A DNA stretch of 64,000 nt from Fodinicola acaciae (GCF_010993745.1 NZ_WOTN01000001.1:189235-253234), one strand, 5' to 3'; counted from the first letter of the stretch, positions 34,233 through 43,867 are shown. Notes: generated from the sequence alone by a model not told the origin. Made by a program: numbers and translations.

Positions 34233-35684
34233 TCACAGGTCGGCGAGCCGCGGCAGCAGTGCGGCGGCCCGGCGTACGTCCTCGGTCAGCGACCGGTCCG
34301 CCAGGTCGTCGGACAACTGCTCGCTGGCCAGCTCCAACACGCCGCGCGCCGGGATGTCGAGCAGCTCCGCACGGCGCATCCGCAGCGCGCGTACGGCCGC
34401 CACCAGCTCGCAGGCGAGCACCTGCCGGTATGCGGCGGCCGCGGCGGTCGTCTGTCGCGCGGCCTGGGTGGAGAACGACGCGTGGTCCTCCATGCCGCGC
34501 GAAACGACGGCCGTCCCCAGCGTCACCGGCAGCGCCGCCTGCCGCAGCTGCGCCAGTGTGTCGTGCGCCAGATATTCCAGGATCATCACGCCGGAGCTGC
34601 CGGCCGGACCGGAGGCCAGGAACGGCGGGAGGCCGGTGAACGACGGCTCGACCAGGTCACCGAGCCGCGCCGCGGACAGCTCGGCGACCGAGTGCAGCGC
34701 GGCGCGCACCTGGTCGAGCGCGAGCGCCACGTACGCGGTGTGGAAGTGCGCGTGGTGGAAGACGTTGCCGACCTCGACCGACACCATCGGGTTTTCCGCG
34801 CTGGCGTTGATCTCGATCTCCAGCACCTGCTCCAGATAGCGCCGTGTGTCCAGCGCCGGCCCCTGCACCTGCGGAAACGCGCGCAGGCCATACGGGTCCT
34901 GCAGCCGGCTGCCGGGCTTGGCCACGCCGTGCATGCCGAGCAGCCGGCGGATCTCGGCGGCGCATTCCACCTGGCCGGGATGCGGCCGCGCCTCGTGCAC
35001 CGGCGTCGCGTACGCCTCCGGAGAGCCGTCCAGCGCCACGTACGACAGCGCCGCCACACCATGGCTCGCGCGCAGCAGCCGGTTCAGCTCGACGCACACC
35101 AGCGCCGCCTCGGCGAGAGTGGCCGCGTTGCTGCTCATGAACGCCAGCGCGTCGCTGCTGTCGATCCGGATCGGCGGCAGCTCGCCGGCCTGCCACGGCC
35201 GCTCGCCGGCCAGCGCCAGGCCCGTCTCGGCGAGCGCGGTCAGGTCGCCGGTGCCGATGCCGCCAAACCGGTGCACCAGCGGCAACGCGCCGTCGGCCAG
35301 CGCGTGTGCCAGCGCGGTGAGCAGCCGGGGATGCGCGCCGGAGCGGCCGGTGGCGAGCTGGTTGAGCCGGATCACCAGCATCGCCCGTACGTGCTCCGGC
35401 GGCAGCGGGTCGCCGCCACCGCCGGCGTGGCTGCGCAGCAACCGCAGGCCGTGCTCGCCGGCCGCCTCCGGCGGCACCGGTTCGTCGCGGTTGGCGCCGA
35501 CGCCGGTCGTACGCCCGTAGACGTGCCGCCGCGAGGCGAGGTCGCCGGCCAGCTGCCAGGACTGCTCGGCGCGGCTGACGGCGGAGTCGTCGAGCTCGGC
35601 GCGCGCCGCGCCGCTGGCCACCGACGCGACGTCAGCGCAGGTCAGGGCGCGGCCGTCGACACGTACGACAGGAGGATCGGTCAT
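34233..35684 (-). CDS. Aromatic amino acid ammonia-lyase family protein with Gly-Thr-Gly MIO triad
   Basis: From the ATG at 35684 the protein has 483 residues and aligns over its whole length with histidine/phenylalanine ammonia-lyases: catalytic Tyr56 in HVYGRTTGVG, RLLRSHAGGGGDPLP, VRAMLVIRLNQLATGRSG, the MIO region at 141-150, and EINASAENPMVS and MEDHASFSTQAARQT. The Ser-His pair (85-86) matches the specificity pair of histidine enzymes. The MIO-forming Ala-Ser-Gly reads Gly144-Thr145-Gly146, so whether the electrophile forms is open. Its gene follows a SARP regulator by five bases, pointing to specialised metabolism. Confidence 0.9.
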   Translation of the reverse strand: MTDPPVVRVDGRALTCADVASVASGAARAELDDSAVSRAEQSWQLAGDLASRRHVYGRTTGVGANRDEPVPPEAAGEHGLRLLRSHAGGGGDPLPPEHVRAMLVIRLNQLATGRSGAHPRLLTALAHALADGALPLVHRFGGIGTGDLTALAETGLALAGERPWQAGELPPIRIDSSDALAFMSSNAATLAEAALVCVELNRLLRASHGVAALSYVALDGSPEAYATPVHEARPHPGQVECAAEIRRLLGMHGVAKPGSRLQDPYGLRAFPQVQGPALDTRRYLEQVLEIEINASAENPMVSVEVGNVFHHAHFHTAYVALALDQVRAALHSVAELSAARLGDLVEPSFTGLPPFLASGPAGSSGVMILEYLAHDTLAQLRQAALPVTLGTAVVSRGMEDHASFSTQAARQTTAAAAAYRQVLACELVAAVRALRMRRAELLDIPARGVLELASEQLSDDLADRSLTEDVRRAAALLPRLADL

Positions 35685-35689
35685 CGCGG

Positions 35690-38455
35690 TCAGCTCGCGC
35701 GCGATGTGCTCGGCGTGGCCAGGTCGGCCAGCCAGCCGCGCAGTCGCTGCGCCGCCGGCAGGTCGTCGCGTTCCTCGCAGGTGCGCAACGCCTCGGTCCA
35801 CACGTCACGAGCGCACTCGCGGTGGCCGGCGGCCAGCAGCTGGCGGCCGAGGCTGCCTCGTACGGCCACCGCCAGCGTCGTCACGCCGGCGTGTTCGGCC
35901 TGGTCGAGAGCGTCGCGGTAGCTGGCGATGGCGGTCGTCCGGTCGCCGAGCCCGGCGCTGGCGTCAGCCTCGGTCTCCAGCGTGTACGCCAGCCGGGCCG
36001 GGTCGTTGAGGTCGCGGAAGATCGCCGCCGCCTTGCGCGCGTTGTCGAGTGCGTCGGCGTAGTGACCGAGTCCGTTCAAAGCGACAGCCAGGTTGTTGAG
36101 CACCATCGCCTTCGACAGTCGTACGCCTGTCGTCTCGCAGAGCGCCAACGCCTGCCGCATGGTGTCGCGAGCCTCGCCGTAGCGGCTGGACAGGTTGTAG
36201 CTGGAGCCGATGTTGATCAGCGCCATCAGCTGCTCGACCGGCGCGCCCAGGTGCTCGAACAGCGTGAGTGCGCGGCGGCAGGCGTCGATGGCGTCCTCGG
36301 TGCGGTGCAGCCGGCTGTACGGCGTGGCGAGGCCGTTGAGCGCCTTGGCCTCCAGGAACTGGTCGCCGGCCGCCCGCGCCGAGGCCACCGTCAGCTCACC
36401 GATCCGCAGCATCTCGTCCCAGTGACCGCGGATGTAGCGATGAGCCCAGCCGAGCTCGCCGAGGACCGCGGCGCGCCGGTGGTCGCCGCGGCTGACGGCC
36501 AGCTCGACCAGCGCGGCGATCGTCGAGCGCTGGCCGTCCCACCAGGCGATCGCCTGCGGATAGCCACCGAATCGAGCCGGCGTCGCGTACTCGTACGGCG
36601 TCGGCAGCCGCAGGCCGTGTGGATAGTCGGTGAGCTTCTCGCGCGCATTGGCGGCGGAGTGGACATACCAGTCCAGCAGCCTTCCGATCGCGGCGTCGCG
36701 GCCGGTGGCGGTCAGCTCGGTCTCGGCGACCTCCGCCGCGTACTCGCGGAGCAGGTCGTGCAGCTCGTACCGGTCGGTCGAGCGGCGCTCCAGCATGCTG
36801 GTCGACACCAGCTCGTCGAGCAACGCGGCGGCCTGGCGGTCGTCGACGCCACCGAGCGCGGCGGCCGCGCCGGTGCTCACGTCGTTGCCGGGATGCAGGC
36901 CGAGCAGGCCGAACAGTGTCGCGGCCGGCGCGGCAAGTGCCTGGTATGACCACGAGAACACCGCGCGCAGGTCGGACGGCGTGTCGTCGAGCGAGAAGGT
37001 GTCCAGCCGGCGGCGCTGGTGGTGCAGCTCGGTGAGCAGGTCGCCGAGCAGCCGGCCGGGATGGCGCGCGGCCGGCTCGGCGGCCAGCCGTACGGTCAGC
37101 GGCAGCCGGTCGCACAGCTCGACGATGCCGGCGGCCGCGGCTGGCTCGCGCGCGACCCGCTCGCCGCCGATCACACCGGCCAGCAGGTTGGTCGCGTCGG
37201 CGCTGGTCAGCTGTCCGACGGTGATCCGCCGCGCACCCTCGCGTACGGTCAGGCCGCGCAGCTGGCGGCGGCTGGTGACCAGCACGACGGCGTCGGTGCC
37301 AGGCAACAGCGGCCGCACCTGGTCGCTGTCGCGCGCGTTGTCCAGCACGATCAGCATCCGCCGGCCGGCCAGCTCGCTGCGGAAGACGGCGGCGCGCGCG
37401 TCGATGTCGGCGGGGATGTTGTCGACCGGCACGTTCAGCGACCGGAGCGCGGTCTCCAGCGCGTCGGCCGGTTCGACCGGCGTACCGGGACCGAAACCGC
37501 GCAGGTTGACATAGAGCTGGCCGTCTGGGAACAGGTCACTGACCCGGTGGGCCCAGTGCACCGCCAGCGCGGTCTTGCCGCTGCCGGCGGCGCCGTCAAT
37601 GGCCGCGATCACCACCGCGGAGGAGGGACCGATCAGTGCGTCGAGGCGGGCGAGCTGGTCCTCTCGGCCGGTGAATCCGGTGACGTCCGGCGGAAGCTGC
37701 CGCGGCGGACGTACGATCGTCGCGGCCGGCGGGGCGAGCAGCGAGCTGCGGTCCTCCAGGATCGCCTGGTGCAGGTCGCCGAGGTGGCGGCCGGGGTCGA
37801 GGCCGAGCTGGTCGCGGATCGCGGCGGCGGCCGTACGGTAGGCCTCCAGCGCGTCGGCGCGCCGGCCACAGCGGTGCAGCGCCAGCATCAGCCGCTGCCA
37901 CAACGCCTCACGCAGCGGATGTGCGGCGGTGAGACTGCGCAGCTCACCAAGCACCTCGCGGTGACGGCCGGCCTCCAGATCGATGTCCAGCCGCCGCTCC
38001 AGCGCCGACAGCAGCTCCTCGGTCAGCTCGCGCCCCGCCTCGTGCCGCAGCCGCTCGGACGGCACGTCGGCCAGCGGGTCGCCGCGCCACAACGCGAGCG
38101 CCTGGCGCAGCAGGTCGAGCTCGACGTCCGGGTCGCCGGCCGTGCGCGCGGCGTGCACCAACTCGCGAAACCGCAGCGCGTCGACCGCCGCGGGGTCGAT
38201 CCGCAACAGATAGCCGGGGCCGACCGTGACGATCCGCTCGTTGCCCAGCTGGCGGCGCAGCCTGGCGACGACGGTTTGCAAGCTGTTACGGGTGGACGGC
38301 GGCTCCGGCCACGCGTAGTCGGTGAGCGCCTGGTAGGACACCGTACGGTTGGCGGACAGCACGAGGGCGGCGAGCACAGCTCGCTGCCGTCCCCGCACGT
38401 CCGTGGGGCTCGCGTCGACGATCGCTTCGAACGGCCCCAGGACGTTGAACGCCAT
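35690..38455 (-). CDS. AfsR/SARP-family transcriptional regulator
   Basis: The 921-residue regulator starts with an OmpR-like winged helix (about 1-90: NVLGPFEAIVDASPTDVRGR, RRQLGNERIVTVGPGYLLRI), then a bacterial activation domain (about 95-240, LWRGDPLADVPSERLRHEAG), an NB-ARC ATPase (about 280-520, Walker A GAAGSGKTA and Walker B RRMLIVLDNARD), and C-terminal tetratricopeptide repeats (about 640-900). This is the AfsR layout that switches on antibiotic pathways. The ATG at 38455 is preferred; a TTG at 38470 is possible. The ammonia-lyase homologue is its operon partner and probable pathway gene. Confidence 0.93.
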   Translation of the reverse strand: MAFNVLGPFEAIVDASPTDVRGRQRAVLAALVLSANRTVSYQALTDYAWPEPPSTRNSLQTVVARLRRQLGNERIVTVGPGYLLRIDPAAVDALRFRELVHAARTAGDPDVELDLLRQALALWRGDPLADVPSERLRHEAGRELTEELLSALERRLDIDLEAGRHREVLGELRSLTAAHPLREALWQRLMLALHRCGRRADALEAYRTAAAAIRDQLGLDPGRHLGDLHQAILEDRSSLLAPPAATIVRPPRQLPPDVTGFTGREDQLARLDALIGPSSAVVIAAIDGAAGSGKTALAVHWAHRVSDLFPDGQLYVNLRGFGPGTPVEPADALETALRSLNVPVDNIPADIDARAAVFRSELAGRRMLIVLDNARDSDQVRPLLPGTDAVVLVTSRRQLRGLTVREGARRITVGQLTSADATNLLAGVIGGERVAREPAAAAGIVELCDRLPLTVRLAAEPAARHPGRLLGDLLTELHHQRRRLDTFSLDDTPSDLRAVFSWSYQALAAPAATLFGLLGLHPGNDVSTGAAAALGGVDDRQAAALLDELVSTSMLERRSTDRYELHDLLREYAAEVAETELTATGRDAAIGRLLDWYVHSAANAREKLTDYPHGLRLPTPYEYATPARFGGYPQAIAWWDGQRSTIAALVELAVSRGDHRRAAVLGELGWAHRYIRGHWDEMLRIGELTVASARAAGDQFLEAKALNGLATPYSRLHRTEDAIDACRRALTLFEHLGAPVEQLMALINIGSSYNLSSRYGEARDTMRQALALCETTGVRLSKAMVLNNLAVALNGLGHYADALDNARKAAAIFRDLNDPARLAYTLETEADASAGLGDRTTAIASYRDALDQAEHAGVTTLAVAVRGSLGRQLLAAGHRECARDVWTEALRTCEERDDLPAAQRLRGWLADLATPSTSRAS

Positions 38456-38512
38456 GGTCTCGCTGATCAAGGCCTGCCTCTCGATCCGCTGGACCGCAAG
38501 TGTAGGTCGTCC

Positions 38513-38529
38513 CTTAAACCTGTTTTAAG
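38513..38529. promoter_or_regulatory. AT-rich near-palindrome upstream of the SARP gene
   Basis: CTTAAACCTGTTTTAAG pairs with itself except for one extra T. It is 58 bases upstream of the SARP start and among the most AT-rich spots nearby. It may be an operator or promoter element; the remaining bases to 38735 form the divergent gap to priA and include TAGACC close before priA. Confidence 0.4.
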
Positions 38530-38735
38530 CTTCGACCCGAAATCGTAGAGACCACTTTGCCGTACGACCAGGACGTTGTCGCAGGCCGGTGCGATGTGAC
38601 GCGGAATTGGTCTACTCCGGCGCCGGAGTGCGGTCGGGCCGGATTGTGTGACTCTTGTCCTTTTCGGCGACTGTTCGCCGGCCGCGCGGACGCGGCCCCG
38701 GCCGGATGGTCGGGGTGCTCTGGTAGACCTGAGTT

Positions 38736-40754
38736 GTGACTGAGGGGGACGGCCAGCTGGCGCTGAGCGGACTCGCGCCGCGGCCGGCCCGCAAGCGCAA
38801 GCCGGGGGGTGGCCAGCAGCCGGCGGCGGCGTTGCCGGTCGCCAGGGTCGCCGTGGACATGTCGCTGGCACACCTCGACCGGCCGTTCGACTATCTGGTG
38901 CCGGCCGAGTGCGACGAGTCGGTCGTGCCGGGGTCGCGGGTGCGCGTACGGTTCGCCGGCCAGTTGGTGGACGGATACGTGCTGGCCCGCGCCGAGCAGA
39001 GCGAGCACCCCGGCAAGCTGGCATTTCTGCAGCGTGCGGTGTCCGCCGAGGCGGTGTTGAGCAGCGAGATCGCGGCCGTCGCGAGACAGGTGGCCGACCG
39101 CTACGCGGGCACGCTGGCGGACGTGTTGCGGCTGGCCATTCCGCCGCGGCACGCGCGCGCGGAGGCGGTGCGGACCGAGCCGGCGACCGGGGAGGTGCCG
39201 GAGCCGGATCCGGCCGGCTGGTCCAGATACGAGACCGGCGCGCAGTATCTCGGCGCGCTGGCCGACGGTCGCGCGCCGCGTGCGGTGTGGGGTGCGTTGG
39301 CCGGCGACGACTGGCCGGCACGGCTCGCCGAGGCCGCGGCGGCGTGCGTACGGTCCGGCCGCGGCGCGGTGCTGGTGGTGCCGGACCAGCGCGACCTCGA
39401 CCGCCTCGACGCGGCGCTGACCAGCGCGCTCGGCCCCGACCGGCACGTCAGCCTGTCCGCCGCGCTCGGTCCGGAAAGCCGCTATCGGCGCTGGTTGCGC
39501 GCCAGTCGCGGCCACGTGCCGGTGGTGGCTGGCACGCGCGCGGCGGCCTTCGCCCCGGTGCACAACGTCGGCCTGCTGGCGATCTGGGACGACGGCGACG
39601 ACCTGCACAACGAGCCGCGCGCGCCCTATCCGCACGCGCGCCAGGTGCTGCTCACCAGAGCGCAACACTCAGGCGCCGCGGTGCTGGTCGGCGCGTACGG
39701 CCGCACAGCCGAAGCGCAGCTGTTGCTCGAGTCCGGCTGGGCTCACGAGTTGGCCGGATCGCGGGCGACCGTACGCGCCGCGACGCCACGGGTCGTGCCG
39801 GTCGGCGACGAGCGTGACATGGAGCGCGACGCGGCGGCGGTGGCCGCGCGGCTGCCGACGGTCGCCTGGCAGGCGGCGCGCAAGGCGCTGGCCGACGGCG
39901 CGCCGGTGCTCGTACAGGTGCCGCGCCGGGGATATCTGCCGTCCATGGCCTGCGAGCGGTGCCGGGCGCCGGCTCGCTGCTCGGCCTGCGCCGGACCGCT
40001 GGCATTGTCGAGCGGCCATGCCGTCCCCAGTTGCCGGTGGTGCGGACGGCTGGCCGGCGACTGGACGTGTCCGGAGTGTTCGTCGCGGCGGCTGCGCGCG
40101 GCGGTCATCGGCGCCAGGCGGACGGCCGAGGAGCTTGGCCGCGCCTTCGCCGGCACGGCCGTACGCACCTCAGGCCGCGACGGAGTCATCGCGCGGGTGC
40201 CGCACGACGCGGCCCTGGTCATCGCCACGCCTGGTGCGGAGCCGGTCGCCGACGGCGGCTACGGCGCCGCGCTGCTGCTGGACAGCTGGGCCCTGCTCAC
40301 CCGCGCCGACCTGCGAGCCGCCGAGGAGACTTTGCGGCGCTGGGCCAACGCCGCGGCGCTCGTACGCTCGACCGGCACGGTCGTCGTACATGCCGACGGC
40401 ACGATCCCGGTCGTGCAGGCGCTGCTGCGCTGGGACCCCGGTTGGCACGCCGCCGCCGAGCTGGCCGACCGCACCGCGCTCGGTTTCCCACCGGCCGTAC
40501 GGATGGCCTCGCTCACCGGCCGCGCCGACGCGGTCGCCGACCTGCTGCAGACCGCTCGGCTGCCGGAAGGCGCCGAGACCCTCGGCCCGGTGCCGGCGTC
40601 CGAGGACGACGACACCGAGCGCACGCTCGTACGCGTCCGCCGCGGCCAGGGACCGGCGCTGGCCGACGCGCTCCGACAGGCCGCCGGCGTGCGAAGCGCG
40701 CGTAAGGCCCCCGACCCGGTCCGCGTCCAGATCGATCCGACCGAGCTGCTTTAG
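38736..40754 (+). CDS. priA: Primosomal protein N', actinobacterial PriA without helicase motifs
   Basis: The 672-residue protein has the PriA DNA-binding start (DMSLAHLDRPFDYLVPAE then GSRVRVRFAGQLVDGYVL) and eight Cys in two zinc modules (ACERCRAPARCSACAG and SCRWCGRLAGDWTCPEC). Walker A is absent: the region reads LAGDDWPARLAEAAAACVRS instead of a GxTGSGKTE motif, and the DExH box reads IWDDGDDLHNE. This is the known form in actinobacteria, annotated as probable replication restart protein without helicase activity. GTG start. Confidence 0.95.
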   Translation: MTEGDGQLALSGLAPRPARKRKPGGGQQPAAALPVARVAVDMSLAHLDRPFDYLVPAECDESVVPGSRVRVRFAGQLVDGYVLARAEQSEHPGKLAFLQRAVSAEAVLSSEIAAVARQVADRYAGTLADVLRLAIPPRHARAEAVRTEPATGEVPEPDPAGWSRYETGAQYLGALADGRAPRAVWGALAGDDWPARLAEAAAACVRSGRGAVLVVPDQRDLDRLDAALTSALGPDRHVSLSAALGPESRYRRWLRASRGHVPVVAGTRAAAFAPVHNVGLLAIWDDGDDLHNEPRAPYPHARQVLLTRAQHSGAAVLVGAYGRTAEAQLLLESGWAHELAGSRATVRAATPRVVPVGDERDMERDAAAVAARLPTVAWQAARKALADGAPVLVQVPRRGYLPSMACERCRAPARCSACAGPLALSSGHAVPSCRWCGRLAGDWTCPECSSRRLRAAVIGARRTAEELGRAFAGTAVRTSGRDGVIARVPHDAALVIATPGAEPVADGGYGAALLLDSWALLTRADLRAAEETLRRWANAAALVRSTGTVVVHADGTIPVVQALLRWDPGWHAAAELADRTALGFPPAVRMASLTGRADAVADLLQTARLPEGAETLGPVPASEDDDTERTLVRVRRGQGPALADALRQAAGVRSARKAPDPVRVQIDPTELL

Positions 40755-40756
40755 AT

Positions 40757-40957
40757 CTATCCGGCCAGGTGGACCAGCCCGCCCGGGCGATCACGTTCGT
40801 AGCGGTGAGCGGTCTGCTTCGACGACCGGATGCCATCACCCGTGATGGGGTCGCACTCACGAAGGTACTGGTGCCGACGCGAGATCCGCCACACCGTGCG
40901 GGCTGAAACACCGAACCTGGGGGCCGAGCAGATCAGGACCCTCGCGATGCTTGGCAC
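40757..40957 (-). pseudogene. IS481-type transposase, N-terminal fragment
   Basis: Read on the minus strand, the 66 codons give a helix-turn-helix-like segment RFGVSARTVWRISRRHQYLR followed by CDPITGD and HRYERDRPGGLVH, the linker that precedes the catalytic domain in IS481-family transposases. It then runs into a TAG right next to the priA stop. No upstream N-terminus is intact. It is a dead fragment. Confidence 0.65.
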
Positions 40958-41586
40958 GGGTCTTGGCCGGCATCGAATGCGACCGCGACGCTGCCGTTTG
41001 AGGCTCAGCTCGCATCCGCGGTTGGATGTTGAGCTCGCCCCTCAGAACGGCGGCTCTTCGGGGTAGCCGGGCTGCTTGTGTGGTGGTGGCCGGTTTTCGG
41101 TGGGCGGCTTCACGCCGCCTAGTGGTGGTGGGCGGGTGGCGTAGGACCAGGACGCGGATGTCGATACACGGCAACGGCTGCCGCAGAAACCCGACGGCAG
41201 CCGGCCCGTACGCGCTGGCGGTGGACCTTCGACGCGGCGGGTGTCCTCCTCGGCGGTGAACCGGCGCTCACCGTCGCAGAGCTGGCCGCACATCTCGTCA
41301 CACGCATCGGGTTACGGCGCGGCCGGTGGTTCCGGCCGCTGCTCAGCAGCCGACTCCGTCGGCGACTCGGTCGGCGGGTCGGTCGGCGGGTTGGGTGGGT
41401 CGGTGACGGGTGTCGCGGAGCTTGTCGCCGATCGTGTCGTTGAGCCGGTCGGCCAGATCCTCGGACAGCCCTGGCATGGGGCCGATGCCGCCGCGGACCA
41501 CGATGTCCACCAGAGCGTCCGCGCGGCGCTGCTGAATACCGCGGGGGTCGCCGGGTGCCGATGCCACACGGCGGGAAACCAGCGCA
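40958..41586. other. Decayed mobile-element region
   Basis: These about 630 bases hold no intact gene. Weak coding remnants occur on both strands, including a possible DUF222/HNH fragment, and an imperfect GTCGGCGG-type run at about 41357-41400. Codon use is more even than in flanking genes, as expected for decaying DNA between two transposase pieces. Confidence 0.55.
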
Positions 41587-41600
41587 CAGAAGAAGACCAA
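41343..41600 (-). pseudogene. Possible DUF222/HNH (13E12-type) fragment
   Basis: One minus frame reads APGDPRGIQQRRADALVDIV then VRGG, similar to the DPRTxxQRRADALV motif of DUF222 HNH proteins, followed by LSEDLADRLNDTIGD. It lacks both ends and the HNH motif. The match is short, so this is tentative. Confidence 0.3.
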
Positions 41601-42036
41601 ACTCGGCTACGACTACGTCCACTCCCTGATCGAGGACCATTCCCGGCTTGCCTACAGCGAGATCCTGCCCGACGAAAAGGGCCCGACATGCGCCGCGTTC
41701 CTGCAACGCGCGATCGACTACTTCGCTGCCTACGGCATCACCAGGATCGAACGGATCATGACCGACAACGCCTGGGCCTACCGATGGTCGTTACGCGAAG
41801 TCTGCGCCGCCCACAACATCACGCAGAAGTTCATCAAACCCCACTGCCCCTGGCAAACGGCAAAGTCGAACGCCTGAACCCAGACCCTGGCCACCGAATG
41901 GGCCTACCGGCAGGCATTCACCACCAACAACCAGCGCGCAGCCGCACTTGCACCATGGCTCCAGCACTACAACACTGAACGCCACCACAGCGCACTCGGA
42001 GGACAACCACCCATCAGCCGACTGCTACCAACCTGA
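41587..42036 (+). pseudogene. IS481-type transposase, C-terminal catalytic fragment with frameshifts
   Basis: The plus strand encodes KKTKLGYDYVHSLIEDHSRL, AYSEILPDEKGPTCAAFL, IERIMTDNAWAYRWSL and KFIKPHCPWQT, containing the first two acidic DDE positions of an IS481 transposase. At about 41857 four bases are missing from the expected TNGKVERLN, giving a TGA at 41875; the frame returns after one extra base near 41882 and continues TLATEWAYRQAF to HYNTERHHSALGG and PPISRL. So the gene is broken. It is opposite in direction to the N-terminal piece at 40757-40957. Confidence 0.85.
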
Positions 42037-42049
42037 TGGCCGGGTACAC

Positions 42050-43003
42050 CTAGAGGCTGCACCAGGCGGTGACGGCGTACCAGTGGTTGCCGGCACGCAG
42101 GTGCGACACGATCGCGCGTTGCAACGCCGTGTCCTGCGGCAGGCTGTCGAGGTCTTTCCCCTGATAACGGAAGATGAATTCGAGTACGGCGTCGTCGCCG
42201 TCGCGGCGGTGTCCGGTGCCGGTGAACCGACGTTGGAATCGTACGATGTTGGACTCCGCCGGCAGCGCGTCGGCGAGCTGCGTGTCCATCAGCCACGACA
42301 GGCACACCGCGTGTGCGTATTTCTCCTCCGGAAAGACGCGCTCGTAGAAGGCTTTCGCGGCGGCGAACGACGCGTCGCAGGCGGCCGGCGTCATCGGACC
42401 GCTCTCCGGGATGTGCACGCTCAGCACGCGGTCGCCGACCTCGAACTCGTCCGGCACCGCGATCCACGACCGTTGCCGCTCGAACTGCAGCCGGCCGAAG
42501 GAGAAGATCAGGCCGCGGAAATGCAGCGTCAGCCACCGGTGCGTGTGCAGACCGCTGGTGCCGCCGAAGATCCGCCGGTGTACGGCGATCTGCCGGCCGA
42601 CATCGGCCAGGATCTCCCGCGACTCGTCCTCGGTGACACCTTTCTCGGCATGCCAGCGGCGGATCTCCGGCACCGCGGAAAGGAAAACCCAGACGTAGAA
42701 GAAGCGGCCGGTCGCGCCGTACGACTCCGGCAGCGCCTGCCATGGCAGCATTCCCGGACCGCCGTCGATGCCGTCGACCAACTGCGCATGGCAGCGCTCG
42801 TGCAGCCACAGCAGCTCGGCCGCGGCCGGTCGCGCGGCGAGGATGTCGGCGAGGTCGTCGTCGCGTACGCCGAGATCGCGCAGCCGCTGGTCGGCGGTCG
42901 CCAGGTCCGGAAGGTCGACGACGGTTGGCGGCAGCTTCTCCAGGCTGTCCAGCCAATCGTTGGCCTCCGGCGGAAAACCCAAGGCGTTTCGCGGATCCGG
43001 CAC
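42050..43003 (-). CDS. Acyltransferase domain protein (DUF5596/GNAT-like)
   Basis: The 317-residue protein starts at a GTG preceded by GAGGAGGTCAG. It has the features of the DUF5596 acyltransferase family: GRFFYVWVFLSAVPEIRRWH, the pattern VHRRIFGGTSGL then WLTLHFRGLIFSFGRLQFER, and a GNAT-like C-terminal part with VLSVHIPESGPMTPAACDAS, CLSWLMDTQLA and ESNIVRFQRRF. The acyl donor and acceptor are unknown. It abuts the transposase remnant and converges on it, and could have arrived with it. Confidence 0.82.
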   Translation of the reverse strand: MPDPRNALGFPPEANDWLDSLEKLPPTVVDLPDLATADQRLRDLGVRDDDLADILAARPAAAELLWLHERCHAQLVDGIDGGPGMLPWQALPESYGATGRFFYVWVFLSAVPEIRRWHAEKGVTEDESREILADVGRQIAVHRRIFGGTSGLHTHRWLTLHFRGLIFSFGRLQFERQRSWIAVPDEFEVGDRVLSVHIPESGPMTPAACDASFAAAKAFYERVFPEEKYAHAVCLSWLMDTQLADALPAESNIVRFQRRFTGTGHRRDGDDAVLEFIFRYQGKDLDSLPQDTALQRAIVSHLRAGNHWYAVTAWCSL

Positions 43004-43312
43004 CTGACCTCCTCGGCGGTTTCGATGGCAGGTCCATCCTGCCAGGCCGACATTTGTCACAGTCGGCAAATAATTCTCCAGTGACAGAATTGTTGGTTTT
43101 CTTCTTGCGAACCGGGTCACAGTGGTGGCAATTTACGCTACCCTGGTGGCATCGCTGGACGGGAAATCGCGGGTCGTCGAGCGAGGGAGTGAGGAATGGT
43201 GTATCGCCGGGGCACAGAGCGGGCGGTGGCGTAGAGGCGCGGCCGCCCGTGTGCCGGACAGGCGCACCGCCGACATAAACTTGTCGGACTGTCCTCGATC
43301 CTGGAGAACCGC
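43004..43312. other. Divergent region acyltransferase/def with inverted repeat
   Basis: These 309 bases contain no gene. GCCGAC and GTCGGC (43046-43051 and 43062-43067) form an inverted repeat around TTTGTCAC, about 45-65 bases upstream of the acyltransferase gene. An AT-richer patch (43065-43140) probably holds promoters in both directions. Confidence 0.5.
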
Positions 43313-43867
43313 GTGACTGTCCAGCCGATCCGCCTGTTCGGCGACCCGGTGCTGCGTACGCCGGCCGATCCGGTGCAGACCTTCGACAAGGAGCTCCGCC
43401 GGCTGGTCGCCGACCTGCTCGACAGCATGCGCGAGAAGAGCGGCGCCGGCCTGGCCGCGCCACAGCTCGGCGTCGGTTTGCGGGTCTTCACCTTCGACGT
43501 CGACGACGTCGAGGGCCACATCGTCAACCCGGTGCTCGATTTCCCGGACGAGGAGGAGCAGGACGGTCCGGAAGGGTGCCTGTCCATCCCTGGGCTCTAC
43601 TTCGACACCAAGCGCCGGCAGAACGTGATCGCCAAGGGCTTCAACGAATACGGCGACCCGCTGCAGATCGTCGGCACCGGCCTGATGGCGCGCTGCTTGC
43701 AGCACGAGACCGACCACCTCGACGGCGTGCTGTTCGTCGACCGGCTCGACGCCGAGACCAAACGCGCGGCCATGAAGGCGATCCGCGAGTCGGAGTGGTT
43801 CGCGCAGGGCGGGCCGGCGCCGGTGGTCAAGATCAGCCCCGCCGAGTTGCATGGGACGATCCGCTGA
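43313..43867 (+). CDS. def: Peptide deformylase
   Basis: The 184-residue metalloenzyme removes the N-formyl group from nascent proteins. The three signatures are [19 protein letters not shown] with the metal Cys, and [11 protein letters not shown] with the HExxH ligands and catalytic Glu. GTG start with GGAG upstream. fmt, which adds the formyl group, follows 97 bases later, a common pairing. Confidence 0.97.
   Translation: MTVQPIRLFGDPVLRTPADPVQTFDKELRRLVADLLDSMREKSGAGLAAPQLGVGLRVFTFDVDDVEGHIVNPVLDFPDEEEQDGPEGCLSIPGLYFDTKRRQNVIAKGFNEYGDPLQIVGTGLMARCLQHETDHLDGVLFVDRLDAETKRAAMKAIRESEWFAQGGPAPVVKISPAELHGTIR

Noticed and set aside
41352-41410. CRISPR-like or tandem array around GTCGGCGGG
   Set aside because: Units are short, imperfect and without spacers; it is low-complexity decay within pseudogene DNA.
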